Below, piece after piece: positions 23,690 to 37,243 of a DNA stretch of 64,000 nt. The position numbers and the translations under genes are program-made. The notes below the pieces were generated by a model. The model was not told the origin of the DNA and made no database searches. It worked only from the letters and a program-made list of their open reading frames with translations. Location: the NCBI RefSeq assembly GCF_020921035.1, contig NC_063156.1, positions 25,902,283 through 25,966,282 of the forward strand, given 5' to 3'. Position 1 is the first letter of the stretch; each line of letters begins with the position of its first letter. Origin of the DNA: Rhodamnia argentea. Lineage: Eukaryota > Streptophyta > Magnoliopsida > Myrtales > Myrtaceae.

Positions 23690-25035
23690 GTCTTAATTCC
23701 TTTAAAAACTTTCGATTTAGGTCCGATCTCATTAATATCCCGAAAACTTTTTTGATTCTATAAAGAAACCTCAACTTTCACTCTAGTCCCGCATCTGTTA
23801 ATATGTCCAAAAATCGCCACCGATTCCTTCAAAATTATTGACATCAGAGTCAGCAAAAGTTCATCATCATAACATGTATCTACAGCAACAACCTCCCAAT
23901 GTGGATAGTCTTGAAAAAATCAATGCCATATTTGGATTGGTAGGTAGATTCGAAACTAGAATGAAAGTCGGGGATTTAGTTTTAAACAAAAATCATAGCA
24001 AATTCGATATTAAGTTTAAAGTTGAGAGCTTTTTAAGAAATTAGCCCATAAAAATATTATGACTGTAGTAAAATTTGTACATAAATTATTTTGTTTTTAT
24101 ACGCAGCTTATACGGGCGGTTCCATGACGTCCTCATGACACAAGAAAAGAAACAGTTGGTCCAATCTCATTTAATTTTCGAACTTTTTTTTGTTTGTAAA
24201 GAAACCTCAACTTTCACTATATTCCCGCATTTGTCAACACTTCAAAAAATGGCCACCGATTTATTCAAAATTACCGACATCGGGGTCAATAAGAGTTCAT
24301 TATCGTAACACGTGTCTTTACATTAGCAACCACCCAATGTGGATAATATTGAAAAACCCAATGCGATATTTGGACGGGTGGGCAGATTTGGGACTAGAGT
24401 GAAAGTTGGGGATTTGTTTTTAACAAAAAATCGGAGAAAAATTGACATCGAGTTTAAAGTTGGGAGTTTTTCAATGAATTAGCCGGTAAAAATATCATGA
24501 CCATAGTAAATTTTGTACATAACTCATTTTGCCTTTATACCCAGCTTATACAGACGGCTCACATACGTCATCATGACACAAGACAAGAAACAGCTGGTCC
24601 AATCTCATGTAAATTCCAAACTTTTTTTTGTTTGCAAAGAAATCCCAACTTTCACTTTAGTCCTGCATTTGTCAACACGTCGAAAAATCACCACCGATCC
24701 CTTCATAATTATTGACATCAAGATCACTAAGAGTTCATTATCATAACTCATGCCTTTACAACAGCAATCTCTCAATTTGGGCAATCTTGTGACGAGTGGG
24801 CAAAGTCAGGACTAAAGTGAAAGTTTGGGGGGTTTGTTTTTAAACATAAATCGGAGCAAAATTGATATTGAGTTTAAGTCGGGGAGTTTTTTTTTTGTTT
24901 TTGAGGAATTAGACCGAAAAAATATGACGATTATAATTAATTTTATATATAACTTATTTTGCTTTTATATACAATCTATACAGACAGCTCGCATACGTCA
25001 TCGTGACACAAGACAAGAAATAGCTGATCCTTCTA
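23690..25035 (+). repeat. Tandem array, three units of about 437 bp
   Basis: The phrase 'aaagaaacctcaactttcac' starts at 23762 and 24198, and its variant 'aaagaaatcccaactttcac' at 24636, giving periods of 436 and 438 bp. Each unit also holds 'atgacacaagaaaagaaaca' or a close variant, a 'caatgtggata' phrase, and 'tgaaagtcggggatt'. The third unit ends near 25035. Units differ by substitutions and small indels. No coding sequence is conserved between units. Confidence 0.85.
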
Positions 25036-25243
25036 CAATGCTCTGCCAAGCAAGCAGGATAGACACCTACACATACCACAAAATAATATTATTACATGCT
25101 CTTTTATTTGCCCTTTTCCTTATTTAAGTAGATTTTTTTCCATTTTTATTTGTATTTGTAATATGCATATCCATAATTTATTTTATGTATAGGCCGGGGA
25201 TTTGTATGGTGGGAAAACGCGATACAAAAGCTGGAAAAAGGAA

Positions 25244-25271
25244 AATAAAAAGAGAGAGAGAGAGAGAGAGA
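25244..25271 (+). repeat. GA microsatellite in the GATL upstream region
   Basis: A short (GA)n run followed by CT-rich sequence to about 25340. It lies about 500 bp before the GATL start and is probably in or near its leader. Confidence 0.7.
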
Positions 25272-25753
25272 AACTTCGTCCTTTCTCTCTCCGCCTCTCT
25301 GTCTCTCACCACCAGTGAGTCTCTCTCCACTATTGTTCTCTGCGCTCTCAACTTCTCCGCACAGATAGAGAGAGAAAGGGTTAGAGAGAGGGGGGGCGAG
25401 CATTGTGAGGCCTCCGCGCAGTCGCCGCCGTGATGGGTTCCATTCCTCCGCGGCTTCTCCCCCACGCGCCGCTTCGGTGTCGCTTGGTTCGCACGGCAAT
25501 GGATTCGCGAGCGCGTCGGTTCTGATTGTGCGGCGAGCGGAAGCAAGAGATTGATTCTTCTTCTCTCGCTCTCACTCTCTTCCCGATTCGATTTCGATTC
25601 GGCATTAGGTTTTTCTGCGTGGTCCTGCTCGGAGCGCTGGCGGACCTAAAAGCGACCCTATCCTTCCTGCGCTCGTCTCTCTCGTCGATTCTGGCCGATC
25701 GATTCGATTTCAAGTCGAAGAAGAGGAAGCGGCGAGGGATTTTCACTGCTAAG

Positions 25754-26857
25754 ATGCTCTGGATTCTGCGGTTCTCCGGCTTCTTCTCCGCCGCGATGGT
25801 CATGGTCGTCCTCTCCCCTTCTTTCCAGTCGTTCCCGCCCGCCGTTGCCACTCGCTCCTCTCGCCTCGACGGTGGCCTCCAGCTTCCGGCGGACGCCACC
25901 GCCCTCGGCTCGCCCGAGCGGTTCTCGTTCCGGAGAGCCTCTGCATTCCGCAATGCTGATGAATGCAGCTCCGTCGACGCCTCAATATTGGGCGGAACCA
26001 GCGTCTGCGATCCTAACCTGGTCCACGTCGCGATTACTCTCGATCTGGAGTACCTGCGTGGTTCAATCGCGGCCGTGCATTCGATTCTGCAGCACTCCAA
26101 TTGTCCGGAGAGCATTTTCTTCCACTTCCTGGTGTCGGAGACCCGCCTCGAAACCCTAGTGCGGTCCACCTTCCCTCAGTTGAAGTTTAAAGTGTATTAC
26201 TTCGATCCGGAGATCGTGCAAGACTTGATCTCGACCTCAGTGAGGCAAGCGCTCGAACAGCCTCTCAATTACGCGAGGAATTACTTGGCTGATTTGCTCG
26301 AACCCTGCGTCAGCAGGGTGATTTACTTGGATTCTGATTTGGTCGTCGTTGACGACATCTCGAAGCTGTGGTCGACCAGTCTGGGCTCGAGGACGATCGG
26401 CGCGCCTGAGTACTGCCATGCGAACTTCGCCAAGTACTTCACCGAGGGCTTCTGGTCAAACTCGCGCCTCGCCGGCGCGTTCGCTGGCCGGACGCCGTGC
26501 TACTTCAACACGGGGGTGATGGTGATAGACCTGAACAAGTGGAGGCGCGTGGGGTACACGAAGAGGATCGAGCGGTGGATGGAGATCCAGAAACGGGATC
26601 GCATCTACGAGCTAGGCTCGCTGCCGCCGTTCCTCCTGGTGTTCGCTGGGCACGTGGCGCCAATCGAGCACCGGTGGAACCAGCATGGGTTAGGTGGTGA
26701 CAACGTCAGGGGCAGCTGTCGGGACTTGCATCCTGGCCCGGTCAGCCTCCTGCATTGGTCCGGCTCCGGCAAGCCGTGGCTTCGGCTCGACTCGAGACAG
26801 GCGTGCCCGTTGGACTCGCTCTGGGCACCCTACGACTTGTACGGACACCCCCCCTGA
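25754..26857 (+). CDS. Galacturonosyltransferase-like protein (GT8, GATL)
   Basis: This single-exon frame of 367 residues is the usual length and structure for plant GATL genes. The open frame reaches upstream, but this is the first ATG giving a type II membrane anchor (hydrophobic residues about 2-27), as expected for a Golgi enzyme. The GT8 domain runs from about residue 88 ([15 protein letters not shown]). Metal/UDP-sugar binding is marked by the DxD in [12 protein letters not shown] (D193, D195), then [12 protein letters not shown] (249-260), and HWSGSGKPW near the C-terminus (334-342). The family-typical LWAPYDLY ends the protein. Members such as PARVUS act in pectin or xylan synthesis; the donor for this one is inferred only. 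The stop is TGA 26855-26857. The coding part is GC-rich. Which GATL clade it belongs to cannot be decided here. Confidence 0.93.
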   Translation: MLWILRFSGFFSAAMVMVVLSPSFQSFPPAVATRSSRLDGGLQLPADATALGSPERFSFRRASAFRNADECSSVDASILGGTSVCDPNLVHVAITLDLEYLRGSIAAVHSILQHSNCPESIFFHFLVSETRLETLVRSTFPQLKFKVYYFDPEIVQDLISTSVRQALEQPLNYARNYLADLLEPCVSRVIYLDSDLVVVDDISKLWSTSLGSRTIGAPEYCHANFAKYFTEGFWSNSRLAGAFAGRTPCYFNTGVMVIDLNKWRRVGYTKRIERWMEIQKRDRIYELGSLPPFLLVFAGHVAPIEHRWNQHGLGGDNVRGSCRDLHPGPVSLLHWSGSGKPWLRLDSRQACPLDSLWAPYDLYGHPP

Positions 26858-29800
26858 TCGAGAAAATTTGGGCGACCCAGAAGCATGCGACAGTGGTGCA
26901 TTTGGAGGCGGGGTTGACATCACCTGGTAAATTGAAATTGCCATTCGAAGGACTACTGCTACTGTTAAGTCTCTTGATTTGTCCTTAATCATGCGATTGT
27001 GCTCGATCGATCGTTCTTTCTTTCTGATTTTTTGTTCCTTTTTACTTTTGTTGTTTCTATTTTCCTCCCCTTCATTTGCGGGTAATTTTTTGATGTATGT
27101 TTAATTGTGCTTTTGGGGCTACAGGATTTTTAGTTAGACTTTCCTGAACTTCACATTGTTGTTAATGGATCTCTCTGGCCACTTGTATTCGATTCTCTCA
27201 TTGTCCGTTCTGGAAATAAAAGGGGTGACGAGAAAGATATTCATGATGCGCATTCTATAGTTCTATGCACCTGTTTATTTGGTCAAAGACTAAAGACTCT
27301 CCATTCACTTTGTTTGTTCAATCTGACGCCTTAGCTAATAGACCCAAGAGACCCAAGAGGTTGAAAAGACCTCTGTTTCACCGGAGTGGGACTGAGACAC
27401 ACCTCTGATGTTATACGAAAATTCTTCCGGTGCTCTTAAATCTGCCTTGAGAAAGCTGTTGATTGACTCGGGTTTATGGTGAGATAAGGTGATGCCCAAT
27501 CTTGTATCTATGTTGCTATTTCCCTTAATTGTGTGCAAGCTCCTTTTGACTTTGTAGTTCAATCTATTTGCTGTAGCCCATCTTTAATTGTAGACATGGC
27601 TCGGAAGACAAGTCTTCTGTTGCTTTCGAGTGATCGGATATCAAGCTGATGAGGCGTTTGAGTCGATGACTTGATAGAGAGTCATTGGACGATGCTGTTC
27701 ACTGAACTTCGGCATAAGAGTGGATAAGGGAAAAGGACACATTTGCTTAAGGGCTCTTGGAAGATTGTTATGTGAGTGGATAGGGATGATCTCCTACGTG
27801 TCCAATTTGCCAATCTGGCCTATGGTTTCTGCTTGAGCTCTTTTCTGAGATTTCTCAAGTTTTTGTTTTGTCACAGAGGCGGGCTCGTGAAGCCGGCTTT
27901 AGTTTCAATCCAATGCATTGGAAGAATCTGAAGAAAGGCTGAAATCTTTTGAGGTTTTTGCTTTGGTGGCAGCGGCGGGATACTTGTGAACCACCTCCCA
28001 GACTGTCCCTTTGCACTTTGCTCATTTGGGTGACCTTTGGAGATGGTTCCGTGCTGGATGACATAACCACGACACTGATTATATCAAAGAGTTAATTTAT
28101 TCAATTTCGATGCGTTTTCTATGTCGTTGCTTTTTATATCCCCAGAAGTAGAACTCCATTATTCAAACCTCATCTGGTGTCAAGTCAATAATTGAGTGTT
28201 TGATAGAGGATTTAAACCATTAGTGGGTTTTTTTTTTCCTCATTTTGTAGGGAAATTTCCGAAATAGGGACAGCAATTAATATCTTATTAGCCATGTGGT
28301 ATTCTCTGTTTGGTTACAATCTTGTGAGGCTTTGTCATTTTGTATTAGACATACATGAATAAGACTTCATACGATTCCCTTTTTTTCCCTTTCCTTTCAT
28401 TGTTCATTTGTTTATGCATTCTTGATAATTTTTCCCTTTCTGGGAGAGAGTGATTGACGTTCTCCCCCCAAACAGCTAATATCACATGTGGCTACTTGCT
28501 TGGAGCATCATGGAATTAAAGGCGTTACATGTGGCCAGTCGGGGCCAGAGCTGGCTGTTCACGAAACCATTTAGGCTTTGAAAATCATTTCTTTATTGGG
28601 GTTCAAGGAATAGATGCTTTGACCTTGCTAATGCTTTGGAACGGAAGGGCTACGCGGGTGCTTGTTGGCGAGACATCGTTGGGCGGTGATTATTTCAATC
28701 TGGGGTTTCTCTTTTGGTACGATATGCATCCATGATCATTGACTAAGACAAGGCAACTGACGCTGGGGGCCTACGCAGTTTTTTCCCGTTTGTTCTTTTA
28801 TCTTCGAAATCAGGAAATAAAGATTTATATGATAAAGACAGCTTTGTTGTTAATCTTTAGCGTTATACGTACTAATAAAGCCTCTGTTCTTTTTTTGGTA
28901 ATAGTTATTTGGTGTTTGGCAAGACTATTCTGGAAGCAAGAGCTTGGATGGGGGAGTCTCATGGAAGCTAGCCGTCGTCTCATTGCCCGAAGCCAAGTCT
29001 AATGGGCTGGACGTGGCCAGTTTCGGTTCAGGTTCAGGAACCGGCGGTTCCAGTTCCTAAAAAAGGTGGAATCGGAACCAGCCCTTCAAACCGTAGGCCT
29101 GGTCAACGGGCCGGTTTCGGGCCCCGGTCAACGGGCTAGTTCTGGGCCCTGATTTATTTTGGCATGGGCTCATACATCCTTGTTACTTTAAGATTGCCGA
29201 TGAAAGACTCGGGGATGAGAAAGAGAGAGAGAGCACCCGAGAGAGGTCATTTTCTCTTTTATTTATGCATTTTTGTTGTTTCAAGAAATGACATATAGGT
29301 TGTTAATGCGTAACGAATACATTGTTTTTTTTTTTTTTCAATCTAGTGTACGCTTATTGATGGGTTTGCTTTTTTTTTTTTTTGTGGGGGTGGGGGGATT
29401 TAGGTTATTTGACGTTGTTCTGTTGCGAGGCCCGAGCAAATTCGAGGGAGAAAGAGGCCGAAAGTTCTTTTGAGAGGCTCATTCAAAAGCGTTTTGAGAG
29501 TTACAGGAGGTGCGAAGGTCGCTGGATCTTATCCCGGGAAACAGTACTCGTTATGGGAGAGAAATAAGCACGTGCTTTGATCAACCACCAAAGTCGAGGA
29601 TTTCACGTGTGTGTGGGTAATGCGTAACAGAAAATTCACGTACGTACTTTTTTTTTTTTTTTCACAGGATCTGCTTCCTTTTGAAGGAATTAGCTCCGTA
29701 CGAATTGTGTTTAGTGCTCTTGGAGTATTACTTCTTGCAATTACTGCCTCATTCCGAACTTTCTTATGATCGACTTTCTTGGCGAATGAGAAAGATGTGG

Positions 29801-30733
29801 GGGAAAAATACAATTCCCTCGGAGCAAATTACGGCCAGAGCACGGAGCAACAGTCCAGAAACTCCGTCTCCACTCGATTTGATGGTCGCCTGTCCATTTT
29901 TTTCATGTGAGAGATAGAGATCTTGAAAGGCCAAAAACCCCGAAAAGGGAGGAGCTTTCCCCAATGGAGCCCATGATCACACGCCTCCACTTCATCCCTC
30001 GGACCACCAATCCCGACGTGCTTCTTTGGTGCGTCTAGGGCACCCACAAGACACCGTGCCCTCATGACCGTTTAGCCTTGGATCGAAAAGCAAATAAGCA
30101 CAACCGTTCGGGTTTAGATTTGCTGCATCTTGATCCAATGTGAAATATTGTAAAGGGTGCCGAGCGTCTCTTGGGAACCGTAGAATATTGATCGATGGAA
30201 TCACGTTTACAACAGGATGGCGCGGTATTATTGTCCTGATCGGGCAAGTATTTCATGGCCGAGGTCGTGTCTAGTAAACGAAGACGGGCGATCGATCGAC
30301 GACAACACGTCAACTGTTGGACCATGGGACTTAGAGTGACGGGCTTTTGCAAATGCTCTGTTTTTCCTTTCATGGATTTCGACTGGCTTGCCGATGGTCC
30401 AATGTTTGGCCCTACTGGGCTGATATTTTTCTTTTTTAATTATTGACAGGTGCTGAATCTTAAATTACTGCTAGGCCCAACGTTGTTAAGAATAGATGGG
30501 CTTGTGGACTACTCTTGCTTCAAGTCCAATTTCTAGCGACGTGCTCCAATCCAATGTCCCATCCGCTCATGTCTTCGTCACAAGCTCTGCCATCTTTCCT
30601 TTGCGTTAAGAACAATTATTATCGTTCGACCCCGAGAAAACTCGATTCTAACCTATTTGGGATTATTAGTGTTATCGTCCGTTATCTTTCCACTTTTCCA
30701 TCATCTCTATTACGGCGTATGGAAGTGCATGCT
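26858..30733. other. Intergenic: GATL 3' flank and spacer
   Basis: 26858 to about 28080 is the probable 3' UTR and downstream flank, with no transposon signature. 29010-29160 holds a 'ggttcaggttcaggaaccgg' stretch like that at 10.2 kb, perhaps a hAT-like fragment. The rest is spacer with T runs (29325, 29370, 29648). No gene recognised. Confidence 0.45.
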
Positions 30734-31223
30734 GGGAGTGAGCATGGTTCTAGGATAGAACCAAACCGGTGGAAACCTATTCCGTTCAAGGTTCTATGGT
30801 ATACATGATAAGTTTTAGGTAACAAAAATTAAAATTGATTTTGACGGGCAAGCTTCATGATGGAACGTGGAACCTATCTTTATGTTTTTTTAATTCAATG
30901 TTTTCGCAATCCTGCAGTATTCTGTGGTATCCAATGATAAGTGCGTAATATAGAACCACTAATATAAACTTCATTAATATTTCATAACTTTCGTATGTTT
31001 AAATATGAGTTGTGATCAGTAAATTATAACAGTAAATTGTAGTCATTAGAGGTGAATATTCATCGCTATCATTCAATTAAGAATACATATAGAACCCGAA
31101 TAGATCCTGGAACCGATCATGTAACTTATGATGTTCTATGTTCTAGTATATGCACGGTAGGTTTTAGGTTTCAAAAATTACGGTAAGTTTTCAGACAGGA
31201 TTGACCCTAGAACTGCTCACTCA
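30734..31223. mobile_element. hAT-like MITE
   Basis: The left end 'gggagtgagcatggttctag' and the right end 'cctagaactgctcactc' are inverted repeats. The interior has a second, internal inversion ('gatagaaccaaaccggtgga' against 'cccgaatagatcctggaacc'). 'GTGAGCA' type ends with 'ggttc' phrases are seen in plant hAT-like non-autonomous elements. No 8-bp TSD was clear. Confidence 0.5.
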
Positions 31224-31721
31224 TATCGCACGCTCATATGTCGCCACTGTTAGTGAAATTAAGTGAGGATAAATTATATATTTCACATCCATTTCATTCC
31301 CATCTTATTTATTCGATCTGTCTACTCTTTCCTTCGTGTTTATCCCCAAATGGCACTGCATAAAACAATTTCTCTCTCCCACCTCTCTCTCTCTCTCTCT
31401 TCAAGGACCTGGTCAACTCAATGACCTGAGTCCGGAGGAACATAATCCTCAAAGAACTAATCAAAACCACCTGGAGTTTTAACAACGAAAGAAACATTAA
31501 AAAGAAGAGAAAAAGAACAAGTCCTCCTCAGCCTCTCACGAGACTCTCCTTCCCTTCGCATGCAACGCCACGATGCTCCGTCGCACATCAAAACAAAGGA
31601 CGACTCCAAGCCGGCACGCCAAATACCAAGTTATTTTCTCATTATGTTAATCACAACCCACCAAACACCTCTCTTTTAACCTCGCTATCTTTGTTTCCTT
31701 GGCACCTTAAAAGAGAAAACA

Positions 31722-34475
31722 ATGCCTCCCATCAAATACCGATTTCATTTCACCGAGTCACGTCCCATGGCCTTAGATCACTTCATCGTCGTCCCCGTCA
31801 TCGTCGCCTTCCTCGCCTCACTCGATGCTTCGTCCTCGCAGAACCTAGGGCCCCCGGCCGCCGCCGGGTGCAACGGCGTATTCCTGTCCTACAACTACTC
31901 CGGTGGTTTCCCGATCCCTCCGAACGACACCGCCAACCAGCCGTACCGGTTCCAATCCGCCTTGACCGTGGTCAATAATGGCCTCGATGAGCTCAAGTCA
32001 TGGCAGGTCAGCACCGGGATCATGAATAAACTTCTACTCACTTCCTAATCTTGACAACCTCTATTCGTAGTAGCATCTTGGATTAAACCAGTGTTCATCC
32101 TATGTTTTACTCAGTTCTAGTGATATTTGCCTTGTACCGTTCGATGAATTTTGAGCTTTTAGCATAGATATCATCTTGTTGCAAACTTCTTGTTTCATGT
32201 AACTAGTGTGAAGAGATTGAGAAAACCGTCACCCAACTAAAATTGGCAGTGAAGGTGTCGCCTCCTTGAACTAAATATGATGATTTAGTATTGGTTCAAA
32301 TTACGATGTTTCTCAATGATTCTAGTATCTTTTTTACCATAATTGATTCCTAAACTGAAAATATAAAGCAGGTGTTCGTTGGGTTTCGACATGGTGAGAT
32401 ATTGGTCTCTGCTGACCAAGCTATCTTAGCCGATGGCACCTCCTTGCCCGCCAAAGTAGGGAACAATGGGACCTTTTTGGCCGGCTTTCCGAAGACCGAC
32501 CTGAAGACGGCAGTCGAGACGGCGGGAGACCTGACCCAGACAACAGTTCAGGTGCAGTTGGTCGGTACCGAGTTCGGCGTCGGGGCTCCGGGAGTTCCTT
32601 TGCCGGCTAGCCTCTATCTCGCTAACGATGGATATTCGTGTCCAAATTATACCATGGAAGGTAGATCTGAGCTTCCTATGGCCGTTTGTTTTTGTCCGCT
32701 CTTGTTAGAGGTGGAGAAAATTATCCAAAAAATCATAAATCTATTATCCTAAACATTTTAGTTGTCCTAGTTAAGTTCTAAAACTTTGGACACTTTGCCA
32801 ATCGAGTCCATTCAGCTAATTTTAACCGGAAATTGCTGACATGGACGCCGGAGGACTTTTTGGACAATTTTCCCCCTTTTCGTGTCTATGTTGATGTTAA
32901 ATAGACCGCTATTTATAAGGTGATGTTATAGATAAGCACGACAAGTTGGGGAATTAATGGTATCTCTTTATACATCAATCCTGTATATGTTTAGTACTCA
33001 AGGGCGTTACTGTTTTGTAGATGCTAATAACATCTGACATCTGATTTTTCCCAGGTAATACTACTATGAACCTGTGCTGCACCAGAAATCTAACATCGAC
33101 CTCCAACTCGACGCTCGGCAACGGCTTCCTGCCGCGTCAGGAAGGCGATCTCATCATAATGTACGATGTGATCAAGTCCTCGAGCACCGATTACTGGGCG
33201 CAGGTCACGATTTCGAACCAAAATCCTCTCGGTCGTCTTGATAATTGGCAATTGAGCTGGGATTGGGCGAACGACGAGTTCATTTTCGCCATGAGAGGAG
33301 CTTATCCAACTTTGGTCGATACAACGGATTGTGTCTTCGGTAAGCAGGGCCAGCACTACCAGGATCTCGACTTCTCGTTGGCATTGAACTGCGAAAGGCG
33401 ACCCACGATCATGGACCTTCCGCCTTCTCGAGCGAATGACACCAATCTTGGGTTGGTTCCGTTCTGCTGTCGAAACGGTACCATCCTATCTGCATTGACA
33501 GACCCGGACAGGTCCAAATCGACGTTCCTAATGCATGTGTACAAGATGCCGCCGGACCTGAACAGGACGGCATTGGCCCCGCCTGTGAACTGGCAAATCA
33601 ACGGCACGATGAGCTCGAACTACCAATGCGGGCAGCCGGTCCCTGTCAGCCCTAGCGAATTCCCAGACCCCACTGGGCTGGCCTCCAAGACGGTGGCGAT
33701 ATCGAGCTGGCAAGTGGTGTGCAACCTCACCAGGCCTAGAGAGAGTCCCAAGTGTTGTGTGTCCTTCTCTGCTTTTTACAATGATTCAGCGGTTCCTTGC
33801 AACACTTGTGCTTGCGGATGCAACAATGTCCCTAGCAGCACTTGCAGCACCACGGCACCGGGGCTCCTCCTGCTGCCCGAGACGCTCCTCATCCCGTTCG
33901 AGAACCGGACCAAGCAAGCCCTGACGTGGAGCAAGATGAACCGGTGGCCAGTGCCCGACCCTTTGCCGTGTGGGGACAATTGCGGGGTCAGCATCAACTG
34001 GCACTTGTTCTCGGATTACCGAAACGGGTGGACAGCAAGGATCAGCGTCTTCAACTGGGGCAACGAGAACTTTGCCGACTGGTCCGTGGCTGTGGAGCTC
34101 GACAAGTTGGGGGCCGGGTTCGAAGAGGCCTACTCATTCAATGGGACGCTTTTGGGGGACAAGAGCAACACCATATATCTGAAAGGCCTCCCGAATTTCA
34201 ATTATCTCCTCCCGGAGAAGGACGGATCGAACCCGAGGAAGGATCCGCGGGTACCCGGCTCGCAGCAGTCGATGATCCTGTTCTCGAAGAAGAAGACGCC
34301 CGGCGTGAACCGGGTCGGCGGGGACGGATTCCCGACGAGAGTGCTGTTCAATGGGGAGGAATGTGCAATCCCAAGAACACTTCCCTCCAGCGGCCACAGG
34401 ACGAGCGCAAGTGCCGGCGAAGCAGCCGTCGTTTTCAGCCTGGTGACCTTGCTAGTTCTCTCGTTCTGGCACTGA
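31722..34475 (+). CDS. COBRA-like protein (long COBL7/COBL10 type), GPI-anchored
   Basis: Three exons, 31722-32006, 32372-32660 and 33055-34475, join in frame with GT-AG sites (phases 0 and 1) to give 664 residues, the usual size of the long COBRA-like subgroup. The N-terminus holds a signal peptide; a second in-frame ATG (31767) placed right before the hydrophobic stretch may be the true start. The N-terminal domain reads [16 protein letters not shown], which is typical of this subgroup. The COBRA core begins near residue 225 ([18 protein letters not shown]), includes NWQLSWDW, and has the Cys-rich [11 protein letters not shown] (residues 425-435) followed by CNTCACGC. Many N-x-S/T sites are present. 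A hydrophobic C-terminal tail ([16 protein letters not shown]) fits a GPI signal. COBRA-like proteins act at the outer face of the plasma membrane in cellulose deposition and tip growth. Intron 2 holds a MITE fragment. Confidence 0.93.
32707..32878. mobile_element. Family A MITE fragment inside COBRA-like intron 2
   Basis: It begins 'gaggtggagaaaattatcca' and continues through 'ctaaacattttagttgtcct' to 'acatggacgccggaggactt'. This is the left half of the family A element. The right half is missing. Confidence 0.5.
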
Positions 34476-36894
34476 TCTGATCACACACCCTTTTGATTTT
34501 TGCCTGTGTTTTTTCCTTCTTTGATGCGAGGATTTCCACGTGGGTTTCTCTTTCTGTTCCCTAATTAAATTGATTTGTTCGCGGATCCCCAAAACTAAAA
34601 GTTCATTTGGTTGATTCTAATTTTGTAAAATTCCAAAGCCTTGTACGAAGCCGACAGCAAATTGGAAAGAGATTTGAGAAGCTGCTAGTGTAATAGTAAA
34701 ACGGTATAATCTGAATCGCAAGTGTTATGAATGATAAAAAATATATAATAATTATGACGGGTCTTATTTCTGATCTTATGTTAGCATTTCACCGTTATAA
34801 TATCACACTGTCATACTAGCGAGACTCAATTCGAAACTTGGTTTGGGATTCGATCTTCCTCTTGTTTGACTTGGCTCTATTTCGACATCCATCCATGTAT
34901 CTTGTTTGTGAGCAGGAGAAGTAAAGTCTGTGAGACGACTAGTTCTCGCAGGCCGGCATTTCTTGCGATGCCACGCCAGCTTAAACTAATCTTTTACAAA
35001 GAAAACGTGTACCATATGAAATGAAAGCATAGTTATAACTAACACCAGAGACTAATCAAACAGAATAGGTTCTTCTCTCACTAAAGAAGGGGGGCAGGGG
35101 TTGGAGGAAGTGGACTTGACATCTGATTTTTTACTCACTCTCGACAAAGTCAAATTAGAACTGGAGTCATGCTGAAGATTGTTTTCTGAATTGGGTCCTT
35201 TCAAACCCACCTTGGAGAAAATTTTTGTCGTTGTGGCCTAGGGCACTTCTAATTTTTTTCCCCCCTCTTTTCCTCACTTATCAATACCAGCTGAAAAAAA
35301 AAAATGACCAGAGAAAATCATCGATGGTTTGAAGTGCAACATTAGCAGTTGACGGGACGCGCATTTATCTATTAATGTTCGCTTAAAACTGGACACATGT
35401 AGAATTAAATTAAAAAAATGACGTGCAATCAAAGCAAATGATGTGAAATTCAAATCAATTATTTGTGTTGGCGTTTAGGCTAGAGTGGTGGTCGGCCATT
35501 GTCGGCAGATCGTCAACAGCGGTGCCCTCATCTACAAATCTGGAGACGGTGGCTCAAGGTCCCATGACCATGGGCAGCAAGCTTAAAAAAAAAAAACAAA
35601 ACAAAGCATGAGAGTAGAGGCCAAATATGGAGGCACGACTCCTGATCCAAATCTAGACGAGCAACAGGTGAGCCGACGTGACGATGGAGGGTTGTCACGA
35701 GGTGCCAACGACGAGCTCCAGGTGCGCCGCCTGATCTAGAGCCAGATCTGAAACGAATAATGGACGACGAAATTCTTCGAAATTGAACACGAATAAATAA
35801 CCAAACGAAATGAATAGATTAAAGGTCAAAATAACATTTTTGAGTCTGAATCATTTGCGACGGTGGTCGAATTGGATTAACGCAGAGCAGTGGCCGGCCT
35901 CCATGTCCACCCCCTCAGCATCGCGTGTGAACGAGCCGCTGCCACTTGGATGTGCAGCAGTGTTGGCCTGAATGCAAAGCCAATACTCCACCGGTGGCGA
36001 CACAGGGCGATGACGGGAGGAGGCGCGGAGGTTGGCTGCAGATGGAAGAGGAAGAGAGAAAAGTAGATGATTCGAACGGATCTTTTTAACTTCTTTTTTA
36101 TCCAATTCCACATCAATATGTGCCAATTTACAATTGGCTCATAATGCAAAAATGTAACGTGAAGCTCTCAAACCACTGACTTTCTTCTCCACCCTTTCAC
36201 CCGTTCACCTTGGAATTACATTCTTTCCTGCAGAGGAGCAATTAAGCAATGAATAACCTTCAGGTAGACCCTAAGCCTTCGGATATGCATTGGAAATTTG
36301 TCAGTAATTATGGAAGACTTTCAGCTGGAAAAGTAACGTATGAAATCAACTGGTTCAAGCGATAGGAACAACTTGAACCAGCCCTTTGGCCGGAAAAAAG
36401 GCTTCAATAGACATGCTGAACAAAAATGCTGGAGTTTGATCTGAACAATGTGAGCGATATTATCGAACCATAGCAGGTCAAAAACAATTGATTATCATAT
36501 AGAAAACCAATGGTTAATCATGTAGAAATCTATGCAACTTGCACATATCAACTTTTACAAACATTAAGTAATTCTTTTCCTTCGAATATCCCCAACCGAC
36601 TGCAATTCTTTCATGAGAATCAAGAGTCAGAGCAACCTAAGTTGAACCTGAATCAATTAAGCATTCTTCCCTCTCCCCCTCAAGACCTACTAAATTTCCG
36701 GGGGGAGATGTGGATAATTACAAAGTTATGAAGGCACATAAAACAATCTGTTTAGTGGGGAATAGAGGAAAACAGATGCCTTTTACTCTAGAAACACATT
36801 CTTTCTATCTCTTATACCATTATCAAAAATTGACACCTTACAATCTTATGCCTATAGAGCAAAGCATTTTAGAGAAGGGATCGCCGTCCTTCTG
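34476..36894. other. Intergenic between convergent genes
   Basis: This is the 3' flank of the COBRA-like gene (+) and of the DUF789 gene (-), which converge. A G/C-rich patch at 35460-35720 has phrases such as 'gtcggccattgtcggcagat' but no clear ends. No gene recognised. Confidence 0.45.
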
Positions 36895-37203
36895 TTATCT
36901 CCACTGAGTGTTGTGGGATACAAAGAACTGGTAATCGGGAAGAGAAACTTGAAGCTGCCGGAGCCATTCATCAGCAGCTTGCAAGAGAGAGTTGGCCTGC
37001 TGGGTTTCGTGCGGTCCATTAGGAGTTAAAATTGAGCCTCCTAATTTATAGGAAGCGAGACCAAAAACAGGAAGAGAAAACTTAGAGGGTGTGCTAACGC
37101 CCCGGCCCCTTCTGCCACTCGAAACATGAAGCTGTGGCTTGAATTTGCCTGTGTCGGAAGAAATGCATTTAAATACAGCAGATTAGAGAAAAATATGTGC
37201 ATG

Positions 37204-37243
<40 letters not shown>

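Noticed and set aside
26755..26988. Extension of GATL past its stop through a frame change at the C-run
   Set aside because: The normal stop follows directly after the family-typical C-terminus. The alternate frame has no GT8 sequence.
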